Shown here: in pieces, positions 23,001 to 34,473 of the stretch
Layout: every line of letters starts with the position of its first letter
Numbering within the stretch: position 1 is the first letter of the stretch
Notes under the pieces: model-generated
The model's input: only the letters and a program-made list of their open reading frames with translations
What the model was told of the DNA's origin: nothing
The model's database searches: none
Source of the DNA: Otis tarda
Taxonomy: Eukaryota; Chordata; Aves; Otidiformes; Otididae
Direction of reading: 5' to 3'
DNA length: 64,000 nt
Assembly: GCA_026413225.1 (NCBI GenBank)
Contig: CM048572.1
Span: 9,114,001-9,178,000, forward strand
Made by a program: the position numbers and the translations under genes

Positions 23001-25780
23001 TCCTTTAGTATCCCATATTTGCCAACTAGAGGAGGGGATACTGGATGCAAGGGTGAGTAGATAAGGTCTACTGGAAGGTAGAACACCAGCCTGTGGTTGC
23101 AGTCAGCAGCAACAGTTGCACATTCTTCTATGTTCTTATGCTTTTCATTGTACGGGGAGAAACAGAAAGGCAATCCTAGCCTGGAGGAGTTTACAGCCCC
23201 TGTAAGATCAAAATCCAGTGAACTGGCAGAGAAGAAAATAAATGAGATGACTAAAGAGAGATTTCACATTTGCTTTCACAATTCTGGGTGTTTTTTTCTT
23301 TCTTTCTTTTTTTTTTTTAATTGAGCATTCAGCTGCCAAAAGTTCTCCAAATCCACTGTTCTCCCTCCTTCACCAAATCCCACCAGTTTGGAAACAGTGT
23401 TGTAACCTGGGAGGCATGTCAGGGAGCATGGAAATTCCACAGACACTTGATCAATCCTTAACCTAAAGACGTTGTTTAGTCTGTAGCTGCCACACCATGC
23501 TGCAGTAGTGGGAGCACCCGAATGAGACACGATTCCTGTGTATTGTTCAGAGATCCCTCTGAATCTCTGGGATAAATAGTGTAGGATAAACCTTAGGGCG
23601 TTTTTTCATGTTAAATGGGAAGCCAAACAAAGCAGTTACTCTTCATAGATCAAGTGCGTAGCTGATGAAGGGATGACCATCACCTATTATCACTTCATTA
23701 CATGTTATTTATGTTACACGAGCATTTGGTGGCATCAAGCAGGATCCATGGCTTTGCTGTACAAGGTGCTGAACGAATACAAGAGACAGTCTGTCTCCTG
23801 AAAACCTTGCAAAATAACTGTAAGATGGCAAACAGCTAAGACCATATGGACATGTAAAGCAGTAGAAGGAAGCAGGAATCGGCACAGCAGTTCAGCATGA
23901 CATGAGTTTTGATCTGCTTATGAGTTGAATGGATTCAGGCTACAGTTGATAAGCTTATCTTGAAGTAAGACAGAATTTCGGCTGCTGAAATTCCTACTGT
24001 TTCACTGTCATTATACAGCTGAAAGTCAAGAACTGTCAAATTACATGAATAATATCTATCCATATTTAATACAGTGAACTGTTGACAATTGCCTCTCATC
24101 CTTCCCTTCAGTGCACGAGCCCCACAAAACAGCTAGGAATGATCAGAATGAATATAGGCAAATCTGTGTCCACATAACCACGTTCCAGATAAGAAACTCA
24201 CTGTGTCTAAAATGGAGAAAAAAAGGAGATAGCAGCAAACAAAAAACTAGAGAGATAATTCTTCTTGGACCACAGCAAGGAAAAATGTTGGAGATTGTGC
24301 TGACACTACTGACGTTACAAATACTACAAGGCTACGGATAATGCAGACTAAACTTTTTTTTTCCCTCCCCATTTAGAAACAATCACATTATATCTTCTTA
24401 TAAGATATGAGAAAGATTGTTATCTCGCATAATGAAAACCAAATGACAGGCAGATAAACTTAGTAGCTGTTTATAAAGTCTTGTACAGTATTCTCAATGG
24501 TATACAGATAAGGAAATCACATAATTGAAATGGCTACAAACAGCATTAAAAAGGCATGTAAGAGGAAAGTAAGGAGATCAAATGCAGAAGGCAGACAAAT
24601 TTTAGATTACTGATGGAGGCATTCTTGTAAGGCAGTTTGATTTCTCATGGGAGTTGAGCACCTACTCCTCCTCTAGGCACATGTTGTCTGAACTCATAGA
24701 CCCACTGCCCTTCCTCCGTGACCCTTCATCATCCTCACCCATCTCAAAGGGCTCGAGGCTTGACAATGTGACTCCTGGAACAACCTCCAGCTTTGCCTTT
24801 TGTTTTAAACTCTTTGCCCTTTAATGTCTTCAAGGATATATTTTGTTTGAGCATCTTCAGTAAGAGTAAACGGAAAGCACTAGCTGCTCTTTGTAGTTCT
24901 CTTCAGAAATTTGAAAAACTCAAGTCCTTTCCTATCTAAATAAGCAGCAATTGATTTTCTTAACTTTCTCAAGTATAGAAATACCAAGGAAGCATTTTGA
25001 ACTGTAGGTAGAACAACAGCATAAGAGTTTCTGCTTTGAGACAGATTTAAACTGAAAACGCATTGTTAATGTCAGATTTGCCAGAGTTCTCAGACCTCAC
25101 AGTCGAACACAAACCTAAGTCAGAGGACCTACGTTGTGTGCTCCAGTGCAACATCTCAAAGGAGCTGGAATTCAGGTCAAAGTGGAAGTCCTTACACAGC
25201 AATGATCTTCTCTAATTAGAGAAGAAAAAAATAATTCAGCTGGACAAATGAGCTAAAACCGGAAGAATCTTGAAAAAACATCTGAAGCATTAATCATTTA
25301 TATGGAAAGAAGAAGAAAATCATCAAAATAATTGAGCAATTGCAGACAAATACCACAATGCCTTGTATTGCCAAAACCTCATCATCGGAAATGTATACGT
25401 CTGATTTCCAGGTTTATTAATGAAACAAAAAGGCATCTACAATAGATAAATAATACATCATATGAAACTCACATAGTCTATTTATAATAGAGATCAGTGA
25501 CACCTATCATCTCATATTAAATCACATCATGCATATTTTGCTTCATCTGCACTTTGTCAATCTCCGCTTCCTATTTCATTGCTGTAAGTAGCTACATTTG
25601 ACGAAAAAGAAACGCAGAGACAAGTTGAAAGAAGTAATTTTAAAAAATCCCTGGAAGAATGTTTAAAAGAGCAGCAAAGATCAGCTATATTTATATGCCT
25701 TAATGGTAATAGTGCTGTAGCACCTTTTACTTTTTACATTTAATGAATGAGTTCAGATGCTACAGCTGTACAGCAGGTAT
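17058..25780. other. Noncoding stretch, no gene recognised
   Basis: AT-rich single-copy-looking sequence. Only short frames occur. Includes a 15-bp palindrome at 22328-22342 and AT-rich blocks near 22,540-22,780 of the kind often conserved near developmental genes. A slightly GC-richer part lies at about 20,340-20,660 without recognisable content. Confidence 0.7.
17116..17140. repeat. Poly(T)25 tract
   Basis: Longest homopolymer in the window, just right of the isolated CpG cluster; a further T18 run lies at 17352-17369. Confidence 0.95.
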
Positions 25781-25915
25781 TTAGCTTACAGATCAGCAAA
25801 TCAGAATTAAGGTCATGCAATGAATAAAGGTCACAGAGTGAGTCAGTGGTAGCTTTGGGGTTAGAATTGGGGTATCCAACATTCTGAGCTGTAAAACTAA
25901 GTTATCTTCCATCCC
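25781..25915 (-). repeat. MIR SINE remnant, antisense
   Basis: The plus strand follows the reverse of MIR over about 130 bp: TTAGCTTACAGATCAGCAAA, then AAGGTCACAGAGTGAGTCAG, then TGGTAGCTTTGGGGTTAGAA. These match the well-known reverse-MIR blocks (TTTACAGATGAGGAAACTGA; AAGGTCACACAGCTAGTAAG; TGGCAGAGCCGGGATTCGAA) in order and spacing. Confidence 0.7.
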
Positions 25916-27590
25916 TGACCTGTATCCTGGTGAAAAAAACATTGGATGAAGTGGGTTCTTTGAAAAAGAAGTTTATTTTTGAGTTCTTACAGACATCACC
26001 ATTAAAACATAACTTGAGTTTAGAAACATCCTTCAAAAACGTATAAATAAGTTATTTTGCAGAAGAATTAGTTATCATAAGAAGAGATAGAAATTTATAA
26101 ATCTGTTCAGAGATCTGTAGGGAAAAAGTTACTAGTTACATCATCAAAAATGGGGTCTAAGGAAGCTGAAAAACCTGGATTTTGCATGCAGCTTTTAAAA
26201 TATAATTAGTGATCTAACATAAATAGACGTCACTGGCTGTAGTAATGTCTGTGGCAAATAAATAACAGTCAAACACAATAAAACTCCCTGTAATGTACTC
26301 TGTTGTAATATTGATGGCAGCATATGGCAAACATCTGACAGCTGTTAAACAGATGTGGCAATTAGCAAACCTTATGGTCATGCTGTTAAGATTATTATGC
26401 AACACGTTCTCCAGTAAAATTAGATGACTTCCTACTTTCTGTAGCTTTACACATGTGGAGTGCTAGTCTAATGTCCCATTTAGGCAATATTGTTAGCTAA
26501 TGTCTCCTAACCCATATTTTTTTAGTTGACGCCTCATAGAAGATTTAGAGAAATCCAGAATTTAAACAAGAACAATATCAATTCAGCTGTGTAGCAGATA
26601 CTTCAATTATAATAGCTAATGGACAAATTGAGAGATAAAAAGACTTTTCTATCATGTTGAAATTCAATGAACAGTTTTCAATTAGGCTCCGAGTATAAAA
26701 GGGAAAAAAGAAAGATACTTTTCCTTGATGTTAACATTGCGGGAAAAGATGAGAGTAACTTCGCTTTTTCATTATACAGAAGAGGTGCATATAATGATGC
26801 ATATTTAAATTATAAATCAGGTCACTATCTGCCAAATGAAAGCAATATCAATTAGAGCTAAGGTGGATCAGGCTTTAAAACTCCTTATATTTAATGACAA
26901 AAGTATGACTGTTACCCTCACCCAGCCAACAAAGGGATAATTTAAGGCAGTAAGAAATCAAAGAGTGATGTCACAAAAATAAGCCCTCACAGCTTTTTGG
27001 ATAGTATTATTATAATTAATAGACTTCCAATGACTTTTTTTTTGCAGGTTATGGGCTTTCACAAAAGCATTTATTGCAGGCATAAAACATAAAACTCTGA
27101 AGAGTGGGTTTGACTGAGGTTGACTTGAGGGTCCTTAGCCTTTCTACTACAGTAATTCCTGTAAAATAATAGTTTCATTTATAGGCTCAATTTATAACGT
27201 TGAATTTATGCCAGTTCATCTGATATCAATCATGATAATAGCATGATCTATTGTATGTCACTTGTGCTAATGCAAATTAAATATCATTACATTACAAAAA
27301 AGCCCTATGTTAAAATAACATTAAGCGTGTAACTTTAACCAAAAAATTAAGGATGAATTAGCAATTTGGGGTGAGCATATAGACAGATAATAAATGTAAA
27401 ACCATGCATATCTTATATTATAAAATTATATACATGCTGAAAAAGGAAAAGCTAAGCAAAATATAAAATTGATTAAAGCTTGAGTAGCAAGATTAACACT
27501 GATTTTTTCCCTCTTCGTTGTAGTTAAGGTCGAGTAGCAAGCAAGTTATTATCTTTCTTTTAACCACTGTGGTTTTCAGACTCTGTATTT

Positions 27591-27620
27591 CATAGAATCA
27601 TAGAATGGCTAGGGTTATTT
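27591..27620 (-). repeat. CR1 LINE 3'-end fragment
   Basis: CATAGAATCATAGAATGGCT on the plus strand is the reverse of the CR1 3' terminus (octamer repeat ATTCTATG). Only about 30 bp remain recognisable. CR1 is the dominant LINE of birds and other sauropsids. Confidence 0.7.
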
Positions 27621-28494
27621 GACATGTAAGTATTAGGAATTGGGTTTTAAAAAAACTTCAGATCTGCAAATATAGTCCTTTGAATACTCTTACGTCTTTA
27701 TAAATTACATACTTATACACATCGTATATACGCATTTGGGTATAAAACTATCCAATTCACATGTAGATTGAAATTATTTATAAGTAGAGCTACATAACAT
27801 AGTTCTGAGATTAAAGTGCACCCAAAGGTTTTTTTTTAAAATTGAAAAAAAAAAGTTTTCTTCTTTTCTTCTTTTTGTTATTTTTAAGATTGAGTGTCAC
27901 TAAAGTTTGTGTTCATTCTTACTGGCAAAAGTGGTGGGACACTCTGTCTAGATTAAGTCAGATACATTTCTATGCATAATTGCGGGTAATTTTCCACATA
28001 CAATTTGAGAATATCTGTAATATTTGTGAAAACTTCCAGGCTAAAAATTTTCTACAGTTTTAGGCAGAGTAATTGTTTATTGGCCATGCCTCTGAGTGTT
28101 AGACATCATTTACACAGTTCAAAACACCTAACATGGATTGTTTGCATTTTCTTCTTGAAATAAGGAGTGAAGTCACTTGCTTGAAAATGTTGTTTGTGAA
28201 TTCTCCTGGCCTTAGAAGTTCTGCAGATCCTATTTCTTTTCTTGGTTATAGATTAGACATGGGGATTTTTTAAGATACTTGCAATGATAAAATACTGCCC
28301 ATCCTGTTACAGCAGGATCTGTGGCACTCTGAACTGTGGTTCCAGTAAAGTTCCTGCAGACATTATTTTTATTACTCTGCAATGGTTGTACGTATCTCCC
28401 TTTTATTAGAATGACTGAGTATTTTGCAATCATTAATGTGCCCACCTGTTTATTGATGGTTATTAAAACATCAGGAAATGCTACTGCTTTCCTT

Positions 28495-28575
28495 TACTTA
28501 CAGGGAAATGCACAGAGGGGCCCAAGTCACACAGAAAGCGACTGTGGAAGAGTGACCACGAACCTCCCAAATCCC
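28495..28575 (-). repeat. Probable MIR SINE remnant, antisense, internally deleted
   Basis: The plus strand has GCACAGAGGGGCCCAAGTCA followed by CACAG and a degraded GTGGAAGAGTGACCACGAAC, fitting the reverse-MIR order (gaggcacagagaggg, cccaaggtcacacag, tggcagagccgggattcgaac) with a gap. Confidence 0.5.
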
Positions 28576-28756
28576 CAGCAAATGCAGCTTTCTTCTCTTC
28601 TTTCTGGGAACCTATATGGAGAAAAAGCAGATAACTTTTCAAGTTCTGGCTGCTCTAGTTAAGCTGAGATTCGCTCATGTTTTATGTGATACCTTTCTCT
28701 CCTTCCCATTACCTGGAAGGATGGAAACATGAAACAAAGTCCTTGCGATATGCTCC

Positions 28757-29034
28757 GTGGCACTTGGTGTTTGGGGTCAGTATCTCTGGGCAGTACTTTT
28801 CCCGTTGACCAAGTTTTGCATAAATAACTGCACTCCTTATAGGTATACAGAAGAAACTCAGAAGATCAAACCTCCGAAGGCACATTCATTATTTCACATT
28901 TTTCCTCCTTCAAATGGCGGCACTGCTTGTTTCAGAAGTAGAACTGACACTCTTCACCATTCATCGCTACAGATGTTAGAGATATTCTTTCATGTTGGAA
29001 GGAAACACAAACCTCCTAATGGAGATCTTGGCAG
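28757..29034 (+). ncRNA. Possible exon ending in a consensus splice donor
   Basis: GCAG|GTAAGTG at 29032-29038 is a perfect mammalian/avian donor, and a 93-codon open frame runs up to it. The peptide has no recognised domain. It could be an exon of a long noncoding RNA on the plus strand, divergent from ZFP64. No matching partner exon was identified. Confidence 0.2.
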
Positions 29035-32000
29035 GTAAGTGAAAGGAAAATAGATTGTTTTAAAATATATTTATAGTTCTTTTAACATATATATACTCTG
29101 ACAGTGATTTGGTAGTTTAAAAAGTCTATTATTAAATTTGTTTTAAAATCTCTGTTTACGAAGTCTCATATGCTTCTTTTGTTACCTACTTTATGTATTA
29201 AAATGCCAGGCTTTCAGTTGCATTTGAACAGACTTCAGCCTACTTTCATGTACATTTTGAAAATTTTATCCAAAGTTAAAATAAACTTAGTGCTTGTACT
29301 GAATTTAACTCTTTGCCACAAGCTGAAGCCAAGTTTAACAGCTTTCAAAAAGGTCTTAGATGTTTATTTACATTTTATATGAGTAATTTTTAGTCTGTCT
29401 GTCCATAACATAACAATTTTTCACATGAAAAGATGATCAGTAAATGATACACACATGTACTCTTGCACTTGGTCTACACATCTGCTTAACTTAAGAGAAG
29501 TGAGCAAATCTCTGCTCACATTGTGGAAGTTCAAACATGTGAAAATATCTGCCAGACTGGGAATACAGCTATGAAGAAACCTTTGTTCCAGTTTCTGCGT
29601 GATGCAAGAAGCTTCATCTTAGATAGTGATGGAATAAACCAGTCGCGAGATATTTCTTGTGGCTTTCCCTCTAACATCGGGTAGTGGCTGGTATCAGGTA
29701 CAAGAAACCTGAACTAAGCATGTGGTTCCAGATGGGAATTCTGCCCTGGTAACATACTGAAGTGATACCTGAGAAAATGCAAAGTTTCTGAGGTAACTTC
29801 ACTTTCTAGAAGTGGCTGACACACTGAATCAAACCTTTCTAAATGTGTCCTGGATTTTCCATGAATTATTCAATCTGCAAATAATTTATTAGGTGAATTT
29901 AACCCCCTTTTTCTGTTCATAGATTGCCCTGAGCATTTTCTAGTTTTCTGTTTGAAATTATTAACTGAGTAATTTTCATGAATAATTTTTAGGACCAGAT
30001 CCTTCACAATGCTAAACTGTTCAAATTTTCCTGCCACTGCATGCGAGGGGCCTATGTATTGTTGCATAGATGTGACAGATCTGGGGTTTTGCCTGTTACT
30101 CATACACCTGAAGAAAGGGTGAGCAGACACGGCAGGGCTTTGTCATACCTGGTTCTCTGCCATAGAGAATCCTCTAAAACTTGCAAAATGATCCAGCACC
30201 AGAGGCACACACGAACCTGACTTGTGACCCAGTAGATGGCTGGTTGAGTGCCTTCCATCCACTCCAGAAGAGCACTGGGAATCCTGCCCTGAGTCTGCAA
30301 ATTGAAGCAGACAGCTCATGGAGGGTATTTGACCTGAAATATAAGCAGAAGGCATCCTTTGCAATAACCTCCTTGAAATGCTACGTTGCTGTAAATAAAA
30401 ATCAGGGCTTATGGTCTTGAAAATGCCACTAAACATGGCAATAGCTATCTGACAGTGCTCATTTTCCTATTTGACAAGAGGATCAGGAATACGTCTTTAT
30501 GTAGTCGATAGAAAACTTAGAGGTGGCAGCAAATGAGTAACTGTCCAAAGCTCTTAGGGAGGTCGTAGATATACATTTCCTGAGGCTTCATATTTGGTTG
30601 GTAGAAGCAGCAAAAGCACTCACAACTAATTCCATTCATTGGGAAATAAGAACAGAAAGAAGATGGAATGGAAAAGAGCAGCATCAAAAGTGCCAGCACC
30701 AGGAAGAGATAAAACCAAATCAGTATTCAAATTACATGCATGTCTCAATTTTGCTTTGTTATTGTGTCACTATTTTGAAAAGCCCAAATTATGCTCATAA
30801 AAACTTAAGCTATCCATACATATGTATGAAAGTGTTCAGCTTCAGCAGGGTTGAGACAGACAAATCTGGTAGTAGGTTTCTTTTCAGGTTGTAAGAAGCA
30901 AATAATAATCAAGTGTAGTTGAGTTGTGTGAGATATTGGAGTCCTGGAACCACCTCCTTTGTCTTGTTCTTCTCCAACAGACAAGGAAGGGTATGAATGC
31001 ATTTTGCTGTCCCATCTGGGGACTCATTCTAGTTTTCAGTGAAGATAGTGGCAAATTATCATTGAATTCAATGCATGAGACTGAAGTCCTTGCTAATGTC
31101 CTGCTACAATAATTCACGCTTACCCGCAGTGCCTAAAACACATTCCTCAGGAGTTAGAAGATGGAGTAGTTCACGTAGGATGGCCTTTACAAATGTGAAA
31201 TTCCATACATGTTGCATCATAAAGTTATAATGGATATTGTGTAAGTTAGGACATAAACCCCATCTCACATTACCTGGTATGTCTGGGGTCTACTGGGTGC
31301 AGATTTCTCAGAGCTGTGGCCTCCAGCTGTCATCTCATTTAGCATGGCTCACACTATCCTCCCGTCTTCAGAGTATAACTTGTGTTGCATTAACAGAAGT
31401 TTAACGGATCTGAGTATATCTGGCATGTTTAGTCAGTGTAATTCTCTTCAAGGCTATAAAATTAGTAACCAGAGATTCAACACTGCCATATTTGTTCAGT
31501 TAAAAATTATTTTAGAGAAATTACCTCTTAAAAATGTTCTTCATATATGTATATGTCTGTTCATCTTACCTTCCAGAGATGCTTCTCACAGCCAGTTGAA
31601 GAGCCTCAATCCATGACAGAGCACAGGGAGATCCACCCCATTTCCCCTCAGAAGCCTTTCTAACATTTCAGTGTTCTCTTCTCTAGATCTTCAATGTACA
31701 AAACAGCTGTATCACATCATCTTTGAAGTATGTTATTCACTTCTGTTTACCCCAGGCATTTGCCGACAGAGTGCATATCCGGAGAATGCTATTTTACTAT
31801 ATGCTAATTTTTCACATAGTTCCCGTTTACATATGAACATTGTGATTGTACTACAGAGTCTTAAAATCCAGATGTGCAATGACTTTCCCTTAGTGTGCAG
31901 GTGAAAATCTGCATTCAGAAATTGGTTACAAATCAGTTCTCATAGAATAATTTCATATTAGCGCTACATCCCTCACAATAACTTGTTAGAATTTTGTGGT

Positions 32001-32423
32001 ATTTTTCTTTGTTATGTCTAGGTCTTAAATCTTTTGCCTGATACAACTTCTACTCAGTGAGTAACATTTTTATATATTTTTGTTTTATTTTTGTGTGCTA
32101 GTGTGCAGGACGCTGAGTCACAGATCAAGATCTCACTGAGCTGTGCAAACACAGATCATACAGAGAATGCCTGCCCCAGAGAGCAATATTTCAGAAAGGA
32201 TTTTATAAAAATAGAATTAAAGTTTACCAAAAGCCCTGAGAAGGCAGCCCATTTATACACCTGCAGCAATTACGTTTTGGCAGCATACTCCTGAGATGTA
32301 CGTACGTTTGCAGAACTTCCTCGCTGTGATGGAGAATATGGATAATAAGGGACACATCTGCATTGTCTCCTCAAAACCACTCACCTTTGAATATAAAGTG
32401 CAAGGATATAAGAAGGCAATAAT

Positions 32424-32520
32424 AATATTTAGCAATTCTGTAGCTCTTTACAACTTCCAAGGACTATAAAACATTCACTGATGAATCCTCGCAGCACCCC
32501 AGTGAGGAAGGCAAGTTACC
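32424..32520 (-). repeat. MIR/L2 3'-end remnant, antisense
   Basis: The plus strand reads ATTTAGCAATTCTGTAGCTC, CTTTACAACTTCCAAGGACT, GATGAATCCTCGCAGCACCC and CAGTGAGGAAGGCAAGTTAC. These follow in order the reverse of the shared MIR/L2 3' tail (AGCACTTTACA, ATTAATCCTCACAACAACCC, TGAGGTAGGCAAGTA). Confidence 0.65.
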
Positions 32521-33218
32521 TCCACCGCGTACATCTTCCTGGCAAGGCAAGATTGTCCCCTGCAATGTATCATCCAGCAATTTTTCCACAGTGGAATAGA
32601 TCTCACCTTGATGAAGGGTGCATTTTTTTTCCTCTTTTTTTTTGTTAGGATATTCACCTTAAACTTCTTGTTCCATGAAAATGGGAAAAGGTTATTCACA
32701 TTGAAACATTATAGGCAGCCTAAAACATGGGCTGAAATGTACCTGTTCAAAGTATTTGTGTCGATAAGGAAAAATGATGGGAGCATATGCTACAGAAAAC
32801 AAAAAGTAAGAAGTACGTGCAGATTAAGACGAATAGAAATAATATGTCAGTGATACCCATGTCACCAAAAACTAGAAGACTGATGATCTGTATGACTGAG
32901 AGGAAGCGAGTGGGTGGTGAGAGCAGAAAAGGGCTGTCAACCATGGAGATAATGATAGAAGGACCCACGCTTTAGATTTTCAAAGCTGAGTAAAGAAGCA
33001 AGTCACACAGTTCCAAATGAAATTAGTAGAATTTGCATGTATCTGAAATCCAAATTGCATATGGGGAGAGTTTTCACATAAAACAGAGCAGGATACGGAG
33101 TATTCACAATGGACAGCATCAAGTAGAGATGACAGATGCTGAAGGTGACTGGTGAGCAAATACTCAAATTAAGATGTCTTTGCTGTTTACTTTTCCCATT
33201 CAAACTGAACAGATGAAT

Positions 33219-33290
33219 TCATAGAATCACAGAGTTAACTCATAATTGAAGGTTTGAGTCTATCCCCCTTAATCAAAAAGAAATGATACT
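33219..33290 (-). repeat. CR1 LINE 3'-end fragment, diverged
   Basis: TCATAGAATCACAGAGTTAA, then a degraded form of the CR1 sequence that normally reads AGATCATCTAGTCCAACCCC (here GAGTCTATCCCCCTTAATCA). Same orientation as the other CR1 fragments. Confidence 0.6.
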
Positions 33291-34457
33291 TGAGATGACT
33301 GACTCTCCCCGCTTGTCCACCTTCGCTTCAACTCTGTTCTTACAATGTTGCCGTTTAAAAAGTATATTCAATGATATGGCTGATCAGTAAATATCAGTAA
33401 GTGGAGTTCGTCTGCTTCTAATTTGGATGCTATATTGTCACATATTGTAAATGTGGAACAGATGATTGTACCTATGATTTTATTTGTCAGTGTATCAGGA
33501 CTCCTTGGTCTCCTCTTCCTACAAACATCTTAAGGATCTTCTCCATGCCGTCTCTCGTATATGAAAGGCAAAGGATTCACAGCTTCTCACTCTTCTTTCT
33601 CTTTCCTTCAGAAGATCCATTTCAGTTGAAACTTCTGAGAAGTTGCCCAGTGTTTGAAAGCCAGGGCGATGGTCAGTTTGAAACCTCTGAATCTAGTTTA
33701 CACAATTCAAGGAAAATCAGCAGAAATTTTAAAAACCAGTAACAAATTTATAAATGAATACGTTTGACTGCTTTCTCTAACTTTTATAATGGAATTGTCT
33801 TAGACTGCAGCCCCCAGTTTTGATTAGAGGCTTTGAATGTAAATATTCAATAATAACAACCATAATAAAAATGTGTAACGTAGCTCCACCCCTTCCTTCA
33901 GGAAAATTTTATTCCACTGAATGGTTGCAAAGCAGTCCCAATTTTAAGCACCTCTGCTTCAATCTTCAGTATATTTCTTCAGAAGATTAGAATATTCTCC
34001 CCTGTTCTGTGATGAATTAACTGTGTTCGGTCGTATTTTTTGAGGGGAGCAGGGGGAATTACCATATCACTATATGCACAAGAGATCAAATGTATGATTA
34101 AAAATATTTATAATACTGATGTGGAAAAGAATGATATGTTAAACAGATAAGCATATAATAATGCATGTCTTACCCATAAAATTTAATTTATCCCTTGGGC
34201 AGGGCATAAACTTTGCTCAAGAACAACATGTTTTCCATCTATAGATTGCAGAGCTAAACTGCTTAATTTTACAGCAAATTGATCACTGCTGTAATATTTC
34301 AGGAGCAAAATGATCCTCAACAGTCAGTTCAGTTTCAAAAGCCAAAATTTATAGTTCTGCTTCTGATTTAGTGATAAGGTTTTTTAACATATTGGGCATT
34401 TCATCACTTTATATCGGGAGTCAGCGTTGAGCCAACAAAGAAATATTTTTTGAAATC

Positions 34458-34473
34458 AACAACAACAACAACA
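34458..34473. repeat. (CAA)n microsatellite
   Basis: Five CAA units followed by AATAAAAAA. Confidence 0.9.

Larger units (their letters stand above)
25916..32423. other. Noncoding stretch, no gene recognised
   Basis: AT-rich. Holds the CR1 fragment at 27,591, the MIR-like fragment at 28,495, an octamer motif at 27270-27277 and the donor-like site at 29,034. No recognisable protein-coding exon. Confidence 0.7.
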
